In this document: positions 18,285-27,268 of the stretch, one piece after another
Position numbering within the stretch: position 1 is the first letter of the stretch
How the letters are laid out: each line of letters opens with the position of its first letter
NCBI RefSeq assembly: GCF_000276805.1
Contig: NZ_AKXQ01000037.1
Span: 1-36,109 of the forward strand
From: Moritella dasanensis ArB 0140
GTDB taxonomy: Bacteria > Pseudomonadota > Gammaproteobacteria > Enterobacterales > Moritellaceae
Direction of reading: 5' to 3'
DNA: 36,109 nt
Program-made: the position numbers and the translations under genes
The notes under the pieces: model-generated
Database searches by the model: none
Seen by the model: only the letters and a program-made list of their open reading frames with translations
Told to the model about the DNA's origin: nothing

Positions 18285-19784
18285 ATGAGTACTCAGGACT
18301 ACGAGGAGGTAAGCGAAAGTGAACGTTTACCTTTTTCGTTCGCTAAAAAATTTGGTGTGGTGTTAAGTGAAATTGATGATGCGTGGGTGCTGTATCATAA
18401 AGCCGATGTCTCCCCTGCGACCATATTGGAAGTGCGCCGCAATCTTGGCCAAGCATTTCGATTAGTGTTGTTAGATGATGATGCATTTGAGCTAAAGCTG
18501 ACGCAAGTGTTTCAACGTGATTCATCAGAAGCGCGGCAATTAATGCAAGATATTGGTAACGAAGTCGATTTTTTTACCTTAGCCGAAAAGTTGCCTACTG
18601 AAGAAGATTTATTAGAGTCTGACGATGATGCACCGATCATTAAATTGATTAATGCCATGCTCAGTGAAGCGATTAAAGAAGGTGCGTCGGATATTCACGT
18701 TGAAACATTCGAACGTGCCTTGGTGATCCGTTTCCGTATTGACGGGGTATTAAGGGAGATCTTAAAACCAAATCGTCAATTAGCCTCATTATTAATCTCA
18801 CGTATTAAAGTGATGTCAAAAATGGATATCGCGGAGAAACGTATTCCCCAAGATGGCCGTATTTCATTACGTATTGGTGGCCGTGGCGTTGATGTACGTG
18901 TATCAACTTTACCTTCTAGTTTTGGTGAGCGCGTGGTAATGCGTTTGCTCGATAAAAATAACGCCAAACTAGAATTAGTGCACTTAGGGATGACGTTAGA
19001 TAATCGTAATAAGATGTCGGAACTTATTCATAAGCCGCACGGTATTATTCTTGTTACCGGTCCAACGGGGTCGGGTAAAAGTACGACCTTGTATGCCGCG
19101 TTATCGGATATAAACAGTAAAGACCGTAATATTTTAACGGTAGAAGATCCGGTTGAGTATCAACTTGATGGTATTGGTCAAACACAAGTGAACCCAAAAG
19201 TTGATATGACCTTCTCACGTGGCTTACGCGCTATCTTACGTCAAGATCCCGATGTGGTGATGATTGGTGAGGTACGTGATTTAGAGACTGCACAAATTGC
19301 TGTTCAAGCCAGTTTAACTGGTCACTTGGTACTATCGACTTTACATACTAATACGGCGGTTGGTGCTGTGACGCGTTTACGTGACATGGGATTGGAGCCG
19401 TTCTTATTATCCTCAAGTATATTGGGAGTACTAGCACAGCGTTTAGTCCGAACACTTTGTCCTGATTGTCGAGAAAGTGCGCCGCCGACCGAGCGGGAAC
19501 TTGAGCAATTAGCATCAAACCGTGTCGCGGATGTGAGTGTCATTTATCATTCCAAAGGTTGCGAGAAATGTAACAACACAGGTTATCGAGGCAGAACCGG
19601 TATTCATGAGTTGTTAATCGTCGATGAAGATGTACGAGACATGATCCACAGTGGCGCGGGCGAGCAGATTGTTGAACGCCATATACGCCCCTTTACGCCA
19701 AGTATCCGTCAAGATGGTATAGCTAAAGTACTTGCGGGTGTCACCACCCTAGAAGAAGTACTTCGTGTGACAAGAGAGGGATAA
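18285..19784 (+). CDS. gspE: type II secretion ATPase GspE
   Basis: The cytoplasmic hexameric ATPase that powers pseudopilus assembly through GspL and GspF. The protein has 499 residues. The Walker A motif GPTGSGKS is at 259-266, with the Asp box and RILRQDP-type region following, Walker B-like VVMIGEVRD, and the His box [14 protein letters not shown]. The zinc-binding tetracysteine motif is CPDC at 392-395 and CEKC at 426-429. The N-terminal domain that contacts GspL lies before about residue 100. Translation starts on the base after the gspD stop, so coupling is likely. Confidence 0.98.
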   Translation: MSTQDYEEVSESERLPFSFAKKFGVVLSEIDDAWVLYHKADVSPATILEVRRNLGQAFRLVLLDDDAFELKLTQVFQRDSSEARQLMQDIGNEVDFFTLAEKLPTEEDLLESDDDAPIIKLINAMLSEAIKEGASDIHVETFERALVIRFRIDGVLREILKPNRQLASLLISRIKVMSKMDIAEKRIPQDGRISLRIGGRGVDVRVSTLPSSFGERVVMRLLDKNNAKLELVHLGMTLDNRNKMSELIHKPHGIILVTGPTGSGKSTTLYAALSDINSKDRNILTVEDPVEYQLDGIGQTQVNPKVDMTFSRGLRAILRQDPDVVMIGEVRDLETAQIAVQASLTGHLVLSTLHTNTAVGAVTRLRDMGLEPFLLSSSILGVLAQRLVRTLCPDCRESAPPTERELEQLASNRVADVSVIYHSKGCEKCNNTGYRGRTGIHELLIVDEDVRDMIHSGAGEQIVERHIRPFTPSIRQDGIAKVLAGVTTLEEVLRVTREG

Positions 19785-19786
19785 TC

Positions 19787-21007
19787 ATGCCAGCATTTTC
19801 TTATTTAGCGATGGATACAAAAGGCAAAAAGAAAAAGGGTGTCTTAGAAGCTGATGGACCAAAACAAGCGCGTAATTTATTACGTGAAAAAGGCTTAACA
19901 CCGCTTGAAGTCGAAATGTCTGCAGCGGCTGAACAGAAAAAAGCCTCAGGGATGTTCACGTTTAAACGAGGTATTAGTACCGCGGATATGGCGCTGTTAA
20001 CGCGTCAATTATCGACGTTGATTGCGGCATCACTACCGCTAGAAGAATCTTTAAAAGCGGTTGCCGAGCAAAGTGAATTACCCCGTATTCAGAATATGAT
20101 CTTAGCAGTGCGCAGTCGTGTCGTCGAAGGTCATACGTTAGCGGAAAGTTTCGCTGAATTTCCTCATGCTTTTGATCATTTGTATTGTGCGATGGTTGCG
20201 TCAGGTGAAAAATCCGGACATTTGGATAAAGTATTGAATCGTTTAGCGGACTATACCGAGCAACGTCAAAAAATGTCCAGCCAACTGACACAGGCGATGA
20301 TCTACCCAGTGATGTTAACGCTGGTGGCGATTGGTGTTGTGTCATTGCTGTTAACCAGTGTGGTGCCTAAAGTTGTAGGTCAATTTGAGCACATGGGGCA
20401 AGAGTTACCGCAAATCACCCAAATACTGATCGCACTGTCTGATTTTGTCAGTAATTATGGTTTGTATCTGGTGGTTGCGATTGTCTTACTGATTATCGGG
20501 GTGAAACGGTTATTGTTAAAACCCGCTAATCGCTTGGTATTTGATGAACGATTATTAAAAATACCTGTCATTGGTAAGATCAGCCGTGGCATTAATACCG
20601 CACGTTTTGCGCGTACGTTAAGTATTTTAAATGCCAGTGCAGTGCCCTTGCTTGAGAGTATGTCGATTGCAGGGCAAGTATTAACCAATATGCATGCGCG
20701 TCGCTTAGTTGAAGGCGCAACGAGTCGTGTGCGAGAAGGGACTAGCTTAAGAGCGTCATTAACGGAAACGAAGTTATTTCCGCCAATGATGCTACATATG
20801 ATCGCCAGTGGTGAACAAAGTGGTGAACTCGGCCCAATGTTAGAGCGTGCTGCGGATAACCAAGATTCACAATTTGAAGCGCAAGTAGCAATGGCGTTAG
20901 GCATTTTTCAACCCTTGCTGGTGGTGAGTATGTCGTTTGTTGTATTATTTATTGTGATGGCAATTCTTCAGCCAATTTTGTCTTTAAACCAGATGGTTGC
21001 AGGTTAG
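19787..21007 (+). CDS. gspF: type II secretion inner-membrane platform protein GspF
   Basis: The polytopic core of the inner-membrane assembly platform. The 406 residues contain two repeated cytoplasmic GspF domains (MALLTRQLSTLIAASLPLEESL around 70-90 and FARTLSILNASAVPLLESM around 275-295). Three membrane segments are visible: MLTLVAIGVVSLLLTSVVP, YLVVAIVLLIIGV and the C-terminal LLVVSMSFVVLFIVMAIL. It starts 2 nt after gspE and is followed 25 nt later by gspG with its own AGAGGATG ribosome-binding site. Confidence 0.97.
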   Translation: MPAFSYLAMDTKGKKKKGVLEADGPKQARNLLREKGLTPLEVEMSAAAEQKKASGMFTFKRGISTADMALLTRQLSTLIAASLPLEESLKAVAEQSELPRIQNMILAVRSRVVEGHTLAESFAEFPHAFDHLYCAMVASGEKSGHLDKVLNRLADYTEQRQKMSSQLTQAMIYPVMLTLVAIGVVSLLLTSVVPKVVGQFEHMGQELPQITQILIALSDFVSNYGLYLVVAIVLLIIGVKRLLLKPANRLVFDERLLKIPVIGKISRGINTARFARTLSILNASAVPLLESMSIAGQVLTNMHARRLVEGATSRVREGTSLRASLTETKLFPPMMLHMIASGEQSGELGPMLERAADNQDSQFEAQVAMALGIFQPLLVVSMSFVVLFIVMAILQPILSLNQMVAG

Positions 21008-21032
21008 ATTTTTATTTTAAGTAGAGGATGTT

Positions 21033-21467
21033 ATGAATAACAAAAAACGGAATGTATCAGGTTTTACGCTGTTAGAGATCATGGTCGTTATTGTGATCTT
21101 GGGTGTGCTTGCATCCATGGTTATCCCTAATTTATTAGGCAACAAAGAAAAAGCCGACCGTCAAAAAGTAGTATCAGATATTGTGGCATTGGAAAATGCG
21201 ATGGATATGTACAAGCTGGATAACAGCCGCTACCCAACAACAGAACAAGGCCTGGATGCATTAGTTGAAATGCCGGATGTTGATCCTGAACCAAGAGACT
21301 ATCGTAACGGTGGTTATATTAAGCGTTTACCACAAGACCCTTGGGGTAATGAGTATCTACTTGTAAGCCCGGGTGAAAATGGCCAAGTTGATATTTATTC
21401 TATCGGTTTAGATGCTGAAGAAGGTTCTGATGATGATATCGGTAACTGGAACATGCATGACAAGTAA
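21033..21467 (+). CDS. gspG: major pseudopilin GspG
   Basis: The main subunit of the type II pseudopilus. The prepilin leader MNNKKRNVSG is cut after Gly10 by the prepilin peptidase, giving an N-methylated Phe11. Glu15 is the conserved Glu+5, and the hydrophobic helix follows. The 144 residues include the family motifs RYPTTEQGLDALV and LPQDPWGNEYL. The C-terminal GLDAEEGSDDDIGNW loop resembles the calcium-binding site of major pseudopilins. The prepilin peptidase gene is not in this window. A hairpin follows the gene before gspH. Confidence 0.98.
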   Translation: MNNKKRNVSGFTLLEIMVVIVILGVLASMVIPNLLGNKEKADRQKVVSDIVALENAMDMYKLDNSRYPTTEQGLDALVEMPDVDPEPRDYRNGGYIKRLPQDPWGNEYLLVSPGENGQVDIYSIGLDAEEGSDDDIGNWNMHDK

Positions 21468-21480
21468 TTAATGATGGATT

Positions 21481-21506
21481 AAGGCGCAGTATAATGGCTG
21501 TGCCTT
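21481..21506 (+). other. stem-loop after gspG
   Basis: AAGGCGCAG pairs with CTGTGCCTT over 9 bp (one G-T pair) around an 8-nt loop and is followed by TCTCTATTTA. It looks like a weak terminator or 3' stabiliser placed after the most abundant pseudopilin. The remaining 118-bp gap carries a CCATCCATCCATCC microrepeat (21551-21564). Confidence 0.6.
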
Positions 21507-21585
21507 TCTCTATTTACCTTGAACATGTCTAATATTAATCGCTATTTTTTCCATCCATCCATCCAATAACAATCCAAGGAATATA

Positions 21586-22191
21586 ATGCAAGATCGTACT
21601 CATCAAGAAGCTGGCTTTACACTATTAGAAATAATGTTAGTTATATTCTTAATGGGCATGATGGTTACCGGTGTGGTGATGACCATGAACACCGCGGGTC
21701 CCGATAGACAACTCAAACAAGAAGCCGCGCGTTTTGTTGGTGTATTAGAGTTAGCGGAAGAAGAAGCGCTACTCAGTAGTATTGAAATGGGATTAGTGAT
21801 TACAGAACAAGAATATCAGTTTGTTTATTTAGATGATAAGGACAGGTGGACTGCGTTTACAGACTCGAAAATATTTTCCAAAAAAGAGCTTAAAGAAGAC
21901 ATGATATTGTCTTTTGAACTGGCAGGATTAAAAGCTGAGAACAGCTTTTTAGGTAGCCGTAAGTTGTTCGAAGATGATGAGGGTTTATTTGAAGATAAAG
22001 GCGGACTATTTGAAGATTATGATAAAGAAGCCCGTATCGAACCGGATATCTTTATTTATTCTAGCGGTGAGATCTCGGACTTTACGTTAACCTTTACTTA
22101 CAGCGATGCCGATCTTGGCGATAGTAGTATTCAAGTTCAATTTGATGAATACGGTGACTTAATCATTAATTCGACTGTGGATGGATTTTGA
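21586..22191 (+). CDS. gspH: minor pseudopilin GspH
   Basis: A minor pseudopilin of the pseudopilus tip. The prepilin leader is cleaved after Gly10 (MQDRTHQEAG), with Glu15 at +5 and a methionine-rich helix (LVIFLMGMMVTGVVM). It has 201 residues, longer than E. coli GspH (169) and near the Vibrio protein. Residues 127-146 contain three copies of an acidic heptad beginning LFED (LFEDDEG, LFEDKGG, LFEDYD), which may account for part of the extra length. AAGGA lies 5 nt before the ATG. The stop overlaps the gspI start. Confidence 0.93.
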   Translation: MQDRTHQEAGFTLLEIMLVIFLMGMMVTGVVMTMNTAGPDRQLKQEAARFVGVLELAEEEALLSSIEMGLVITEQEYQFVYLDDKDRWTAFTDSKIFSKKELKEDMILSFELAGLKAENSFLGSRKLFEDDEGLFEDKGGLFEDYDKEARIEPDIFIYSSGEISDFTLTFTYSDADLGDSSIQVQFDEYGDLIINSTVDGF

Positions 22192-22580
22192 TGAAACCAC
22201 GTTCAGGTAATGCCTTGTTATTTAAACAAGCGGGTATGACGTTATTAGAAGTCATGGTTGCGATGGCGATATTTGCCACTGCTGGGCTGGCGGTAATGAA
22301 AGTCGCGACTGAGAATTTACGTAGTTTAGCTTATTTGGAAGAAAAAACATTTGCTAACTGGGTTGCGGCTAATACGCTCACAGAGTTAAAACTGGCGAAA
22401 ACAATACCGGGTAAATCATGGCGTAAAGGGGAATCGGAATTGGCTGGGCGAACCTGGTATTGGCGTTATAAAGCAGAAGCGACAGACAGTAGCGATTTTG
22501 TTGGGGTAACAGTTGAAGTGGCGACAGATAAGAAATATGAATCAAGGGTTAGCCACTTACTTACCTATGTGGTGCGCTAA
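22191..22580 (+). CDS. gspI: minor pseudopilin GspI
   Basis: A minor pseudopilin of 129 residues that initiates tip-complex formation with GspJ and GspK. The prepilin cleavage site is after Gly15 (LLFKQAG), followed by MTLLEVMVAMAIFATAGLAV with Glu20 at +5. Met rather than Phe at +1 is common in GspI. The ATG shares one base with the gspH TGA stop. A TTG directly in front (22188) would only add one Met. YLEEKTFANWVAANTLTELKL is typical of the family. Confidence 0.94.
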   Translation: MKPRSGNALLFKQAGMTLLEVMVAMAIFATAGLAVMKVATENLRSLAYLEEKTFANWVAANTLTELKLAKTIPGKSWRKGESELAGRTWYWRYKAEATDSSDFVGVTVEVATDKKYESRVSHLLTYVVR

Positions 22581-22581
22581 G

Positions 22582-23220
22582 ATGAACCGACAACCGAGAA
22601 TACCGCAACGTGGCTTTACGTTGATCGAAATGATGATTGCCATTGCTATTTTTGCTCTGCTTAGTTTGGGGGCTTATCAAGTACTACAAGGTGTATTGCG
22701 CAGCGATGAAGTATCAAGAGATCGTGGTGATGCCCTAAAGCAGTTGCAACGGGCTATGGTCATCGTCGAACGTGATTTTCAACAAATGAATGCCCGTAAC
22801 AATCGCAGTGATGATGAACTGACGGCAATGCCATTACAAGCTGGGAAGTTTATGTTTGACAGCGATGACGATGGCATTGCTTTTACACGCAGTGGTTGGC
22901 GAAATCCATTATCACAGCTACCTCGTTCTTCATTACAGCGGGTCATATATCGAGTGAAAGATGCGCATTTAGAGCGGTTAAGTTATGTCTACTTGGACCC
23001 CGCTACTGGTGAAGAACCGAAGACTAAGCTCATTTTAGAAAATGTCGAATCAATGACATTTGAGTTTTATCACGAGAAGAAATGGGCAGAAACCTGGACC
23101 AATAAAACAGCTTTACCTGATGGCGTTAAAGTCACACTGACATTAAAACGTTTTGGGGAGATCCAACGTTTATTTTTATTACCTAAAGCCACGGTTAACA
23201 GTGCAGAGGAAGAGACCTAA
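22582..23220 (+). CDS. gspJ: minor pseudopilin GspJ
   Basis: A minor pseudopilin of 212 residues, part of the GspI-J-K tip complex. The leader MNRQPRIPQRG is cut after Gly11, then FTLIEMMIAIAIFALLSLGAY with Glu16 at +5. The family stretch VIVERDFQQMNAR and the C-terminal LPDGVKVTL are present. The frame is open further upstream into gspI (to 22513), but the prepilin leader fixes the start at the ATG one base after the gspI stop. Its TAA overlaps the gspK ATG by one base. Confidence 0.95.
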   Translation: MNRQPRIPQRGFTLIEMMIAIAIFALLSLGAYQVLQGVLRSDEVSRDRGDALKQLQRAMVIVERDFQQMNARNNRSDDELTAMPLQAGKFMFDSDDDGIAFTRSGWRNPLSQLPRSSLQRVIYRVKDAHLERLSYVYLDPATGEEPKTKLILENVESMTFEFYHEKKWAETWTNKTALPDGVKVTLTLKRFGEIQRLFLLPKATVNSAEEET

Positions 23221-24194
23221 TGAGACATGCGTCTAAACAGCATGGTATTGCGCTGCTGACCGTGTTGCTTATCCTTGCTGTTATGGTGATTATTGCGGGT
23301 AATATGTCGTCACGATTACAGCTAGAGTTACGCCGTACCAGTAACATTATTACGCATCAGCAAGCGTTATGGTATGCCTATGGTGCCGAAGCCTTAGTTG
23401 AGAAAGGGTTAAAACAAGCATTAAAAGACGATGACACGATTAACTTAGACCAATCTTGGGCGACAGAAGGAATGGTGTACCCGGTTGATAATGGCCAGAT
23501 TGGCGGTCAGGTTTTGGATATGCAAGCCTGCTTTAATGTCAATGCGGTGACCGGGGAAGACAAAGAAGGTCAAGCGCCATTAGCAGTACGCCAATTTCGA
23601 GATTTATTAGAGCAACTTGAATTTGATGCATATCAAGCCGAACAGCTGAGTGATGCACTACGTGACTGGATTGATGAAGACAGTAATGTTGTGACGAGTT
23701 ACGGCGTTGAAGATGCTTATTATGAATCTCTCGATTATCCTTATCAAGCAGCTAATCAGCGGTTATCAAATGTCAGTGAGTTACGCGCGATAAAGGGCTT
23801 TAATCAAGTTATTTACCGCAAGGTTCGGCCTTATCTTTGTGCATTACCAACCGCGACATTAAAGATTAATGTGAATACGATTGCTATCGATAAACCAGAA
23901 ATATTAGCAGGATTATTTTCAGGTAAGTTATCCCTCGATCTTGCGAAGAACATACTCGAAGAACGACCAACAAGTGGTTGGGGAACTATCGTTGAATTTT
24001 TATCATTAGCGACATTAAAAGACATTGAAATCAATGCTGCTGAGAAAAGCACATTCGATGTGAAAAGTAGTTATTTTGTCGCTCTATTACAGGCTGAGTT
24101 TGGCAGCGCCACGATGAAGCTAGAGTCATTTTTTAACGCTGAAAGCAAAGATAATGTTTATGTTATACGTCGGCAATTCGGAGGAGCTCAATGA
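23220..24194 (+). CDS. gspK: minor pseudopilin GspK
   Basis: The large pseudopilin that caps the pseudopilus tip. The 324 residues match the family. The leader MRHASKQHG is cut after Gly9, followed by IALLTVLLILAVMVIIAG. The +5 position is Thr14, not Glu, which is normal for GspK. A large globular insert with DWIDEDSNV and GVEDAYYESLDYPYQAANQ (calcium-binding region) and the LNVNTI-like INVNTIAI segment follow. The end overlaps gspL by four bases (ATGA). Confidence 0.96.
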   Translation: MRHASKQHGIALLTVLLILAVMVIIAGNMSSRLQLELRRTSNIITHQQALWYAYGAEALVEKGLKQALKDDDTINLDQSWATEGMVYPVDNGQIGGQVLDMQACFNVNAVTGEDKEGQAPLAVRQFRDLLEQLEFDAYQAEQLSDALRDWIDEDSNVVTSYGVEDAYYESLDYPYQAANQRLSNVSELRAIKGFNQVIYRKVRPYLCALPTATLKINVNTIAIDKPEILAGLFSGKLSLDLAKNILEERPTSGWGTIVEFLSLATLKDIEINAAEKSTFDVKSSYFVALLQAEFGSATMKLESFFNAESKDNVYVIRRQFGGAQ

Positions 24195-25408
24195 GTGAGC
24201 AATTAGTAGTAAGACTTGGTAGTGAAAGTCGACAAGCAATACATTGGTTAGTGTGGTCAACAGTAGAACGCGAGATTATTGCATCGGGTATTTTGGCCTG
24301 TGCGGAAGATCTGATTGAACTTAAATCGCGCGCTGGTGGCCGACCAATAATCACCTTAGTACCAAGTTGTGATATCACCTTTAAAGATGTAGAGCTACCT
24401 GGACGCAGTAATAAACAATTACTCAATGCCTTGCCCTATATGCTAGAACAAGAATTGAGTAGTGATATTGATAAGCTACACTTTTCAGTATTAGAGAAGC
24501 TTGCTAATACAGTGTCGGTTGCGGTGATTGCCCACGAAAAAATGCAGGCGTGGCAATCTTGGTTAGCAGATGCTGATTTAGTATGTGAGCAATACATTCC
24601 CGATGCTTTAACCTTGCCTTACAGTGACGCGCACTGGAGTGCCGTTGAATTGGACGGCCAATGGTTAATTAGGCAGACACCGACGCAAGGGGTGTGTATT
24701 GAAAGTGGCTTGTTAGCGTTTGTTTTAGCCGCTACTGAGTCTTCTGAAAATGAGGGGGGCAGTAACGCCAAAATAGTGATGAGCTATTCTGCGCTTGATA
24801 CACTTGGATTAGCGAACTGGCAGCAAGGTCAGATTGAACTGCCGATGAAACTGTGTGCAGAGGGCGCGATTGGCAGTCGTTATAATTTATTGCAAGGTCA
24901 GTACAAGGTTGTACGTGAAGAAAACGTAGCATTAAAATTATGGCGCGGTAGTGCTATTGCCGCCTGCTTGGCTATTGTGATGATATTTGCGAATCAATTT
25001 GTCACCTTAAATAAACTAGAGCAACAACAATCGGCGTTAGATAACGAGATTAAGCAAGTCTATAAAACGGTGTTTAAACCGAAGAAAATGCGTTTGAATA
25101 CCCGTTTAGTTAAAAAGCAAATGCAGAACCGCTTAAATGCTTTACGTGGCGGTGACGATAACTCGGGCTTCTTGGTGATGCTGAGTCAACTAACACCAAC
25201 ATTTAAACAGTTACCAGGCATTCAACCTATTTCAGTTAGGTTTGATACCAAGCAAGCGACATTACGGTTACAAGCAAGCGCAGCAGATTTTCAAGTGTTT
25301 GATAAACTTAAGTCCTCGCTATCAACGCAATTTGACGTAGAGCAGGGGACATTAAGTCAACGAGATGGTCGCGTTCAAGGCACGCTTGATATAAAGGGTA
25401 AAAGATGA
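24191..25408 (+). CDS. gspL: type II secretion protein GspL
   Basis: A bitopic inner-membrane protein that anchors the GspE ATPase. In 405 residues there is a cytoplasmic actin-like domain up to about 245 (LVPSCDITFKDVELPG and LLNALPYMLEQELSSDID are family segments). A membrane helix lies around 254-275 (GSAIAACLAIVMIFANQF), and a periplasmic ferredoxin-like domain faces GspM. Its start and end overlap gspK and gspM by four bases each, consistent with coupled translation and equal stoichiometry with GspM. Confidence 0.95.
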   Translation: MSEQLVVRLGSESRQAIHWLVWSTVEREIIASGILACAEDLIELKSRAGGRPIITLVPSCDITFKDVELPGRSNKQLLNALPYMLEQELSSDIDKLHFSVLEKLANTVSVAVIAHEKMQAWQSWLADADLVCEQYIPDALTLPYSDAHWSAVELDGQWLIRQTPTQGVCIESGLLAFVLAATESSENEGGSNAKIVMSYSALDTLGLANWQQGQIELPMKLCAEGAIGSRYNLLQGQYKVVREENVALKLWRGSAIAACLAIVMIFANQFVTLNKLEQQQSALDNEIKQVYKTVFKPKKMRLNTRLVKKQMQNRLNALRGGDDNSGFLVMLSQLTPTFKQLPGIQPISVRFDTKQATLRLQASAADFQVFDKLKSSLSTQFDVEQGTLSQRDGRVQGTLDIKGKR

Positions 25409-25878
25409 AAGCACATTGGCAACAATTAGAGCAAAAAGAAAAGCAGCTTATTAGCATATTAATCGCGACCCTACTGCTTGCTGGTGGCTATTGGCTGCTT
25501 TGGCAGCCGTTACAAAATGACATTGTTAATACCCAGCGTAAGGTGAACGTAGAAACCCAAACATTAGCCGATGTTAAAGCGCTTGGGCAAAAAATCACCG
25601 ACTTACAGGGTGGACAAGTTAATCGTGCTGATGCCGGCGACCTTAATCAACTTGTTAGTCGTAGTGCGGCACGTAATAAAATTGCTATCACGCGTATTCA
25701 AGCTAAATCAGATTCATTGCAAATATGGATTGATGATGTCAATTTTAACCAACTAATCGCATGGTTAGAAAAACTAAATAAACAATACGGCGTTGAGATC
25801 AAAAATATCGACGTGAGTGTCTCTGATACTAAAGGCATGGTTAAAGTACGTCGTTTACAGTTAGGAAAAAGAACATGA
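25405..25878 (+). CDS. gspM: type II secretion protein GspM
   Basis: The 157-residue partner of GspL in the inner-membrane platform. A short cytoplasmic start (WQQLEQKEKQ) leads into one membrane helix at about 14-33 (LISILIATLLLAGGYWLLW). A periplasmic coiled segment and ferredoxin-like domain follow, ending with VKVRRLQLGKR. It overlaps both neighbours by ATGA. Confidence 0.94.
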   Translation: MKAHWQQLEQKEKQLISILIATLLLAGGYWLLWQPLQNDIVNTQRKVNVETQTLADVKALGQKITDLQGGQVNRADAGDLNQLVSRSAARNKIAITRIQAKSDSLQIWIDDVNFNQLIAWLEKLNKQYGVEIKNIDVSVSDTKGMVKVRRLQLGKRT

Positions 25879-26630
25879 AAAGTAAACTCTTAATGGCAGG
25901 CTTTGTCACTGTTGCTTACAGTTCTTTTTTGATCGGCACACTACCGGCAACATTGGCATTATCTTATGTTTCACTACCCACTAACGTAACGATAAACCAA
26001 GTCGAGGGCACAGTATGGCAAGGCCAAGCTAAGCGGGTATCGTTTAATGAGATAGAAGTCGACGACGTGCGTTGGGATACTTCTGTAATGGCATTACTAA
26101 CCGGATCTGCGCAAGTCTATGTTGAATTCGGTCGCGGTAAAAACAGCTTACGCGGTAGCGGTGAGTTAGGTTATTCAAGTAACGGCGCTTACGCACAAGA
26201 TTTTACCGCGTCAGCAAGCTCTGAATGGCTTGTTCGCGCAAGTAATGCGCCATTGCCAGTGGCTACACAGGGTAACGTTAAATTAACGATCGCAGAGATG
26301 CAGCAAGGACAACCCTGGTGTGAACAATTAAATGGCCAGTTGAGTTGGTCTAATGCGGCAATTGAATCGTTATTGGGTAATGTTGAAATCGGCTCTGCCG
26401 TTGCTAACTTGAGCTGTGATAACGGTGCCATTGTGGCCAATATTAAACAAAGTTCTAATCAGCTTAAATTATCCGGTAGCGCGAAGTTAGAAAGTAAAGG
26501 CAAATACAGCCTATCTGCAGTGTTAGTACCAAGTAATGAATTACCTGAATCAATACGCAGTAATCTGCGCTATATTGGTAAAGAAAATGCCAAAGGTGAG
26601 TATAAGATTAATTACGCAGGGCGGATATAA
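25875..26630 (+). CDS. gspN: type II secretion protein GspN
   Basis: An accessory, non-universal component of type II systems with an N-terminal membrane anchor or signal segment (MAGFVTVAYSSFLIGTLPATLAL) and a periplasmic domain. The 251 residues include the family pattern QVEGTVWQGQA and WDTSVMALLTGSAQV. Its exact role is not settled. It is the last gsp gene, and a 47-nt gap leads to nudE, which may still be on the same transcript as no terminator is visible. Confidence 0.92.
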   Translation: MKSKLLMAGFVTVAYSSFLIGTLPATLALSYVSLPTNVTINQVEGTVWQGQAKRVSFNEIEVDDVRWDTSVMALLTGSAQVYVEFGRGKNSLRGSGELGYSSNGAYAQDFTASASSEWLVRASNAPLPVATQGNVKLTIAEMQQGQPWCEQLNGQLSWSNAAIESLLGNVEIGSAVANLSCDNGAIVANIKQSSNQLKLSGSAKLESKGKYSLSAVLVPSNELPESIRSNLRYIGKENAKGEYKINYAGRI

Positions 26631-26677
26631 TATTGTTATGTAACGTACTGGCGTTATGACAAGGATGCAGAATTAAA

Positions 26678-27223
26678 ATGACACATCAAAAACCCAAAAT
26701 ATTAAACACGAAAATCGTCGCAGAAAGCCGATTATTTAAAGTTGAGTCCGTCGCACTGCGTTTTGCTAATGGTGTTGAGCGTACTTACGAAAGAATGAAA
26801 GGCGGCGGTCACGGCGCCGTTATGATGGTACCTGTCGATGCGGATAATAATCTTATCTTGATCCGTGAGTATGCAGTTGGTACCGAACGTTATGAGCTTG
26901 GTTTTCCTAAAGGGGCTATCGATAAAGGTGAAACGGCATTACTTGCAGCTAACCGAGAGTTAATGGAAGAGGTCGGTGTGGGGGCTAAAAAACTGACTCT
27001 ACTGAAAGAAATTAATTTAGCTCCGAGCTATTTTTCTGCTCACATGCAGATCTATCTGGCACAGGATTTATACCCAGAATCGCGCGAGGGAGATGAACCT
27101 GAGCCGCTCGAAATTATAAAGTGGCCACTGGCGCGGGCAAATGAACTGCTTGATAATGATGAGATCACAGAATCTCGCGCTATTTGTGCATTATTACTTG
27201 CCCTAAAACAATTAGATAAGTAA
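26678..27223 (+). CDS. nudE: ADP compounds hydrolase NudE
   Basis: A Nudix pyrophosphohydrolase acting on ADP-ribose, NADH and diadenosine polyphosphates in related bacteria. The Nudix box GX5EX7REUXEEXGU is intact (GAIDKGETALLAANRELMEEVG). The 181 residues also carry IREYAVGTERYELGFPKG, APSYFSAHM and DLYPESREGDEPEP, which point to NudE rather than the ADP-ribose class NudF. An AAGGA lies 12 nt before the ATG. In E. coli nudE is near hslR; here the whole gsp operon lies between them. Confidence 0.95.
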   Translation: MTHQKPKILNTKIVAESRLFKVESVALRFANGVERTYERMKGGGHGAVMMVPVDADNNLILIREYAVGTERYELGFPKGAIDKGETALLAANRELMEEVGVGAKKLTLLKEINLAPSYFSAHMQIYLAQDLYPESREGDEPEPLEIIKWPLARANELLDNDEITESRAICALLLALKQLDK

Positions 27224-27268
27224 TACTAAATAATTAAGTGATGGCGAGAAAAAAGTAGGATGTGCAGT

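Noticed and set aside
23220-23265. Missing Glu at +5 in GspK taken as a defect
   Set aside because: GspK proteins normally lack this residue, so it is not a sign of damage.
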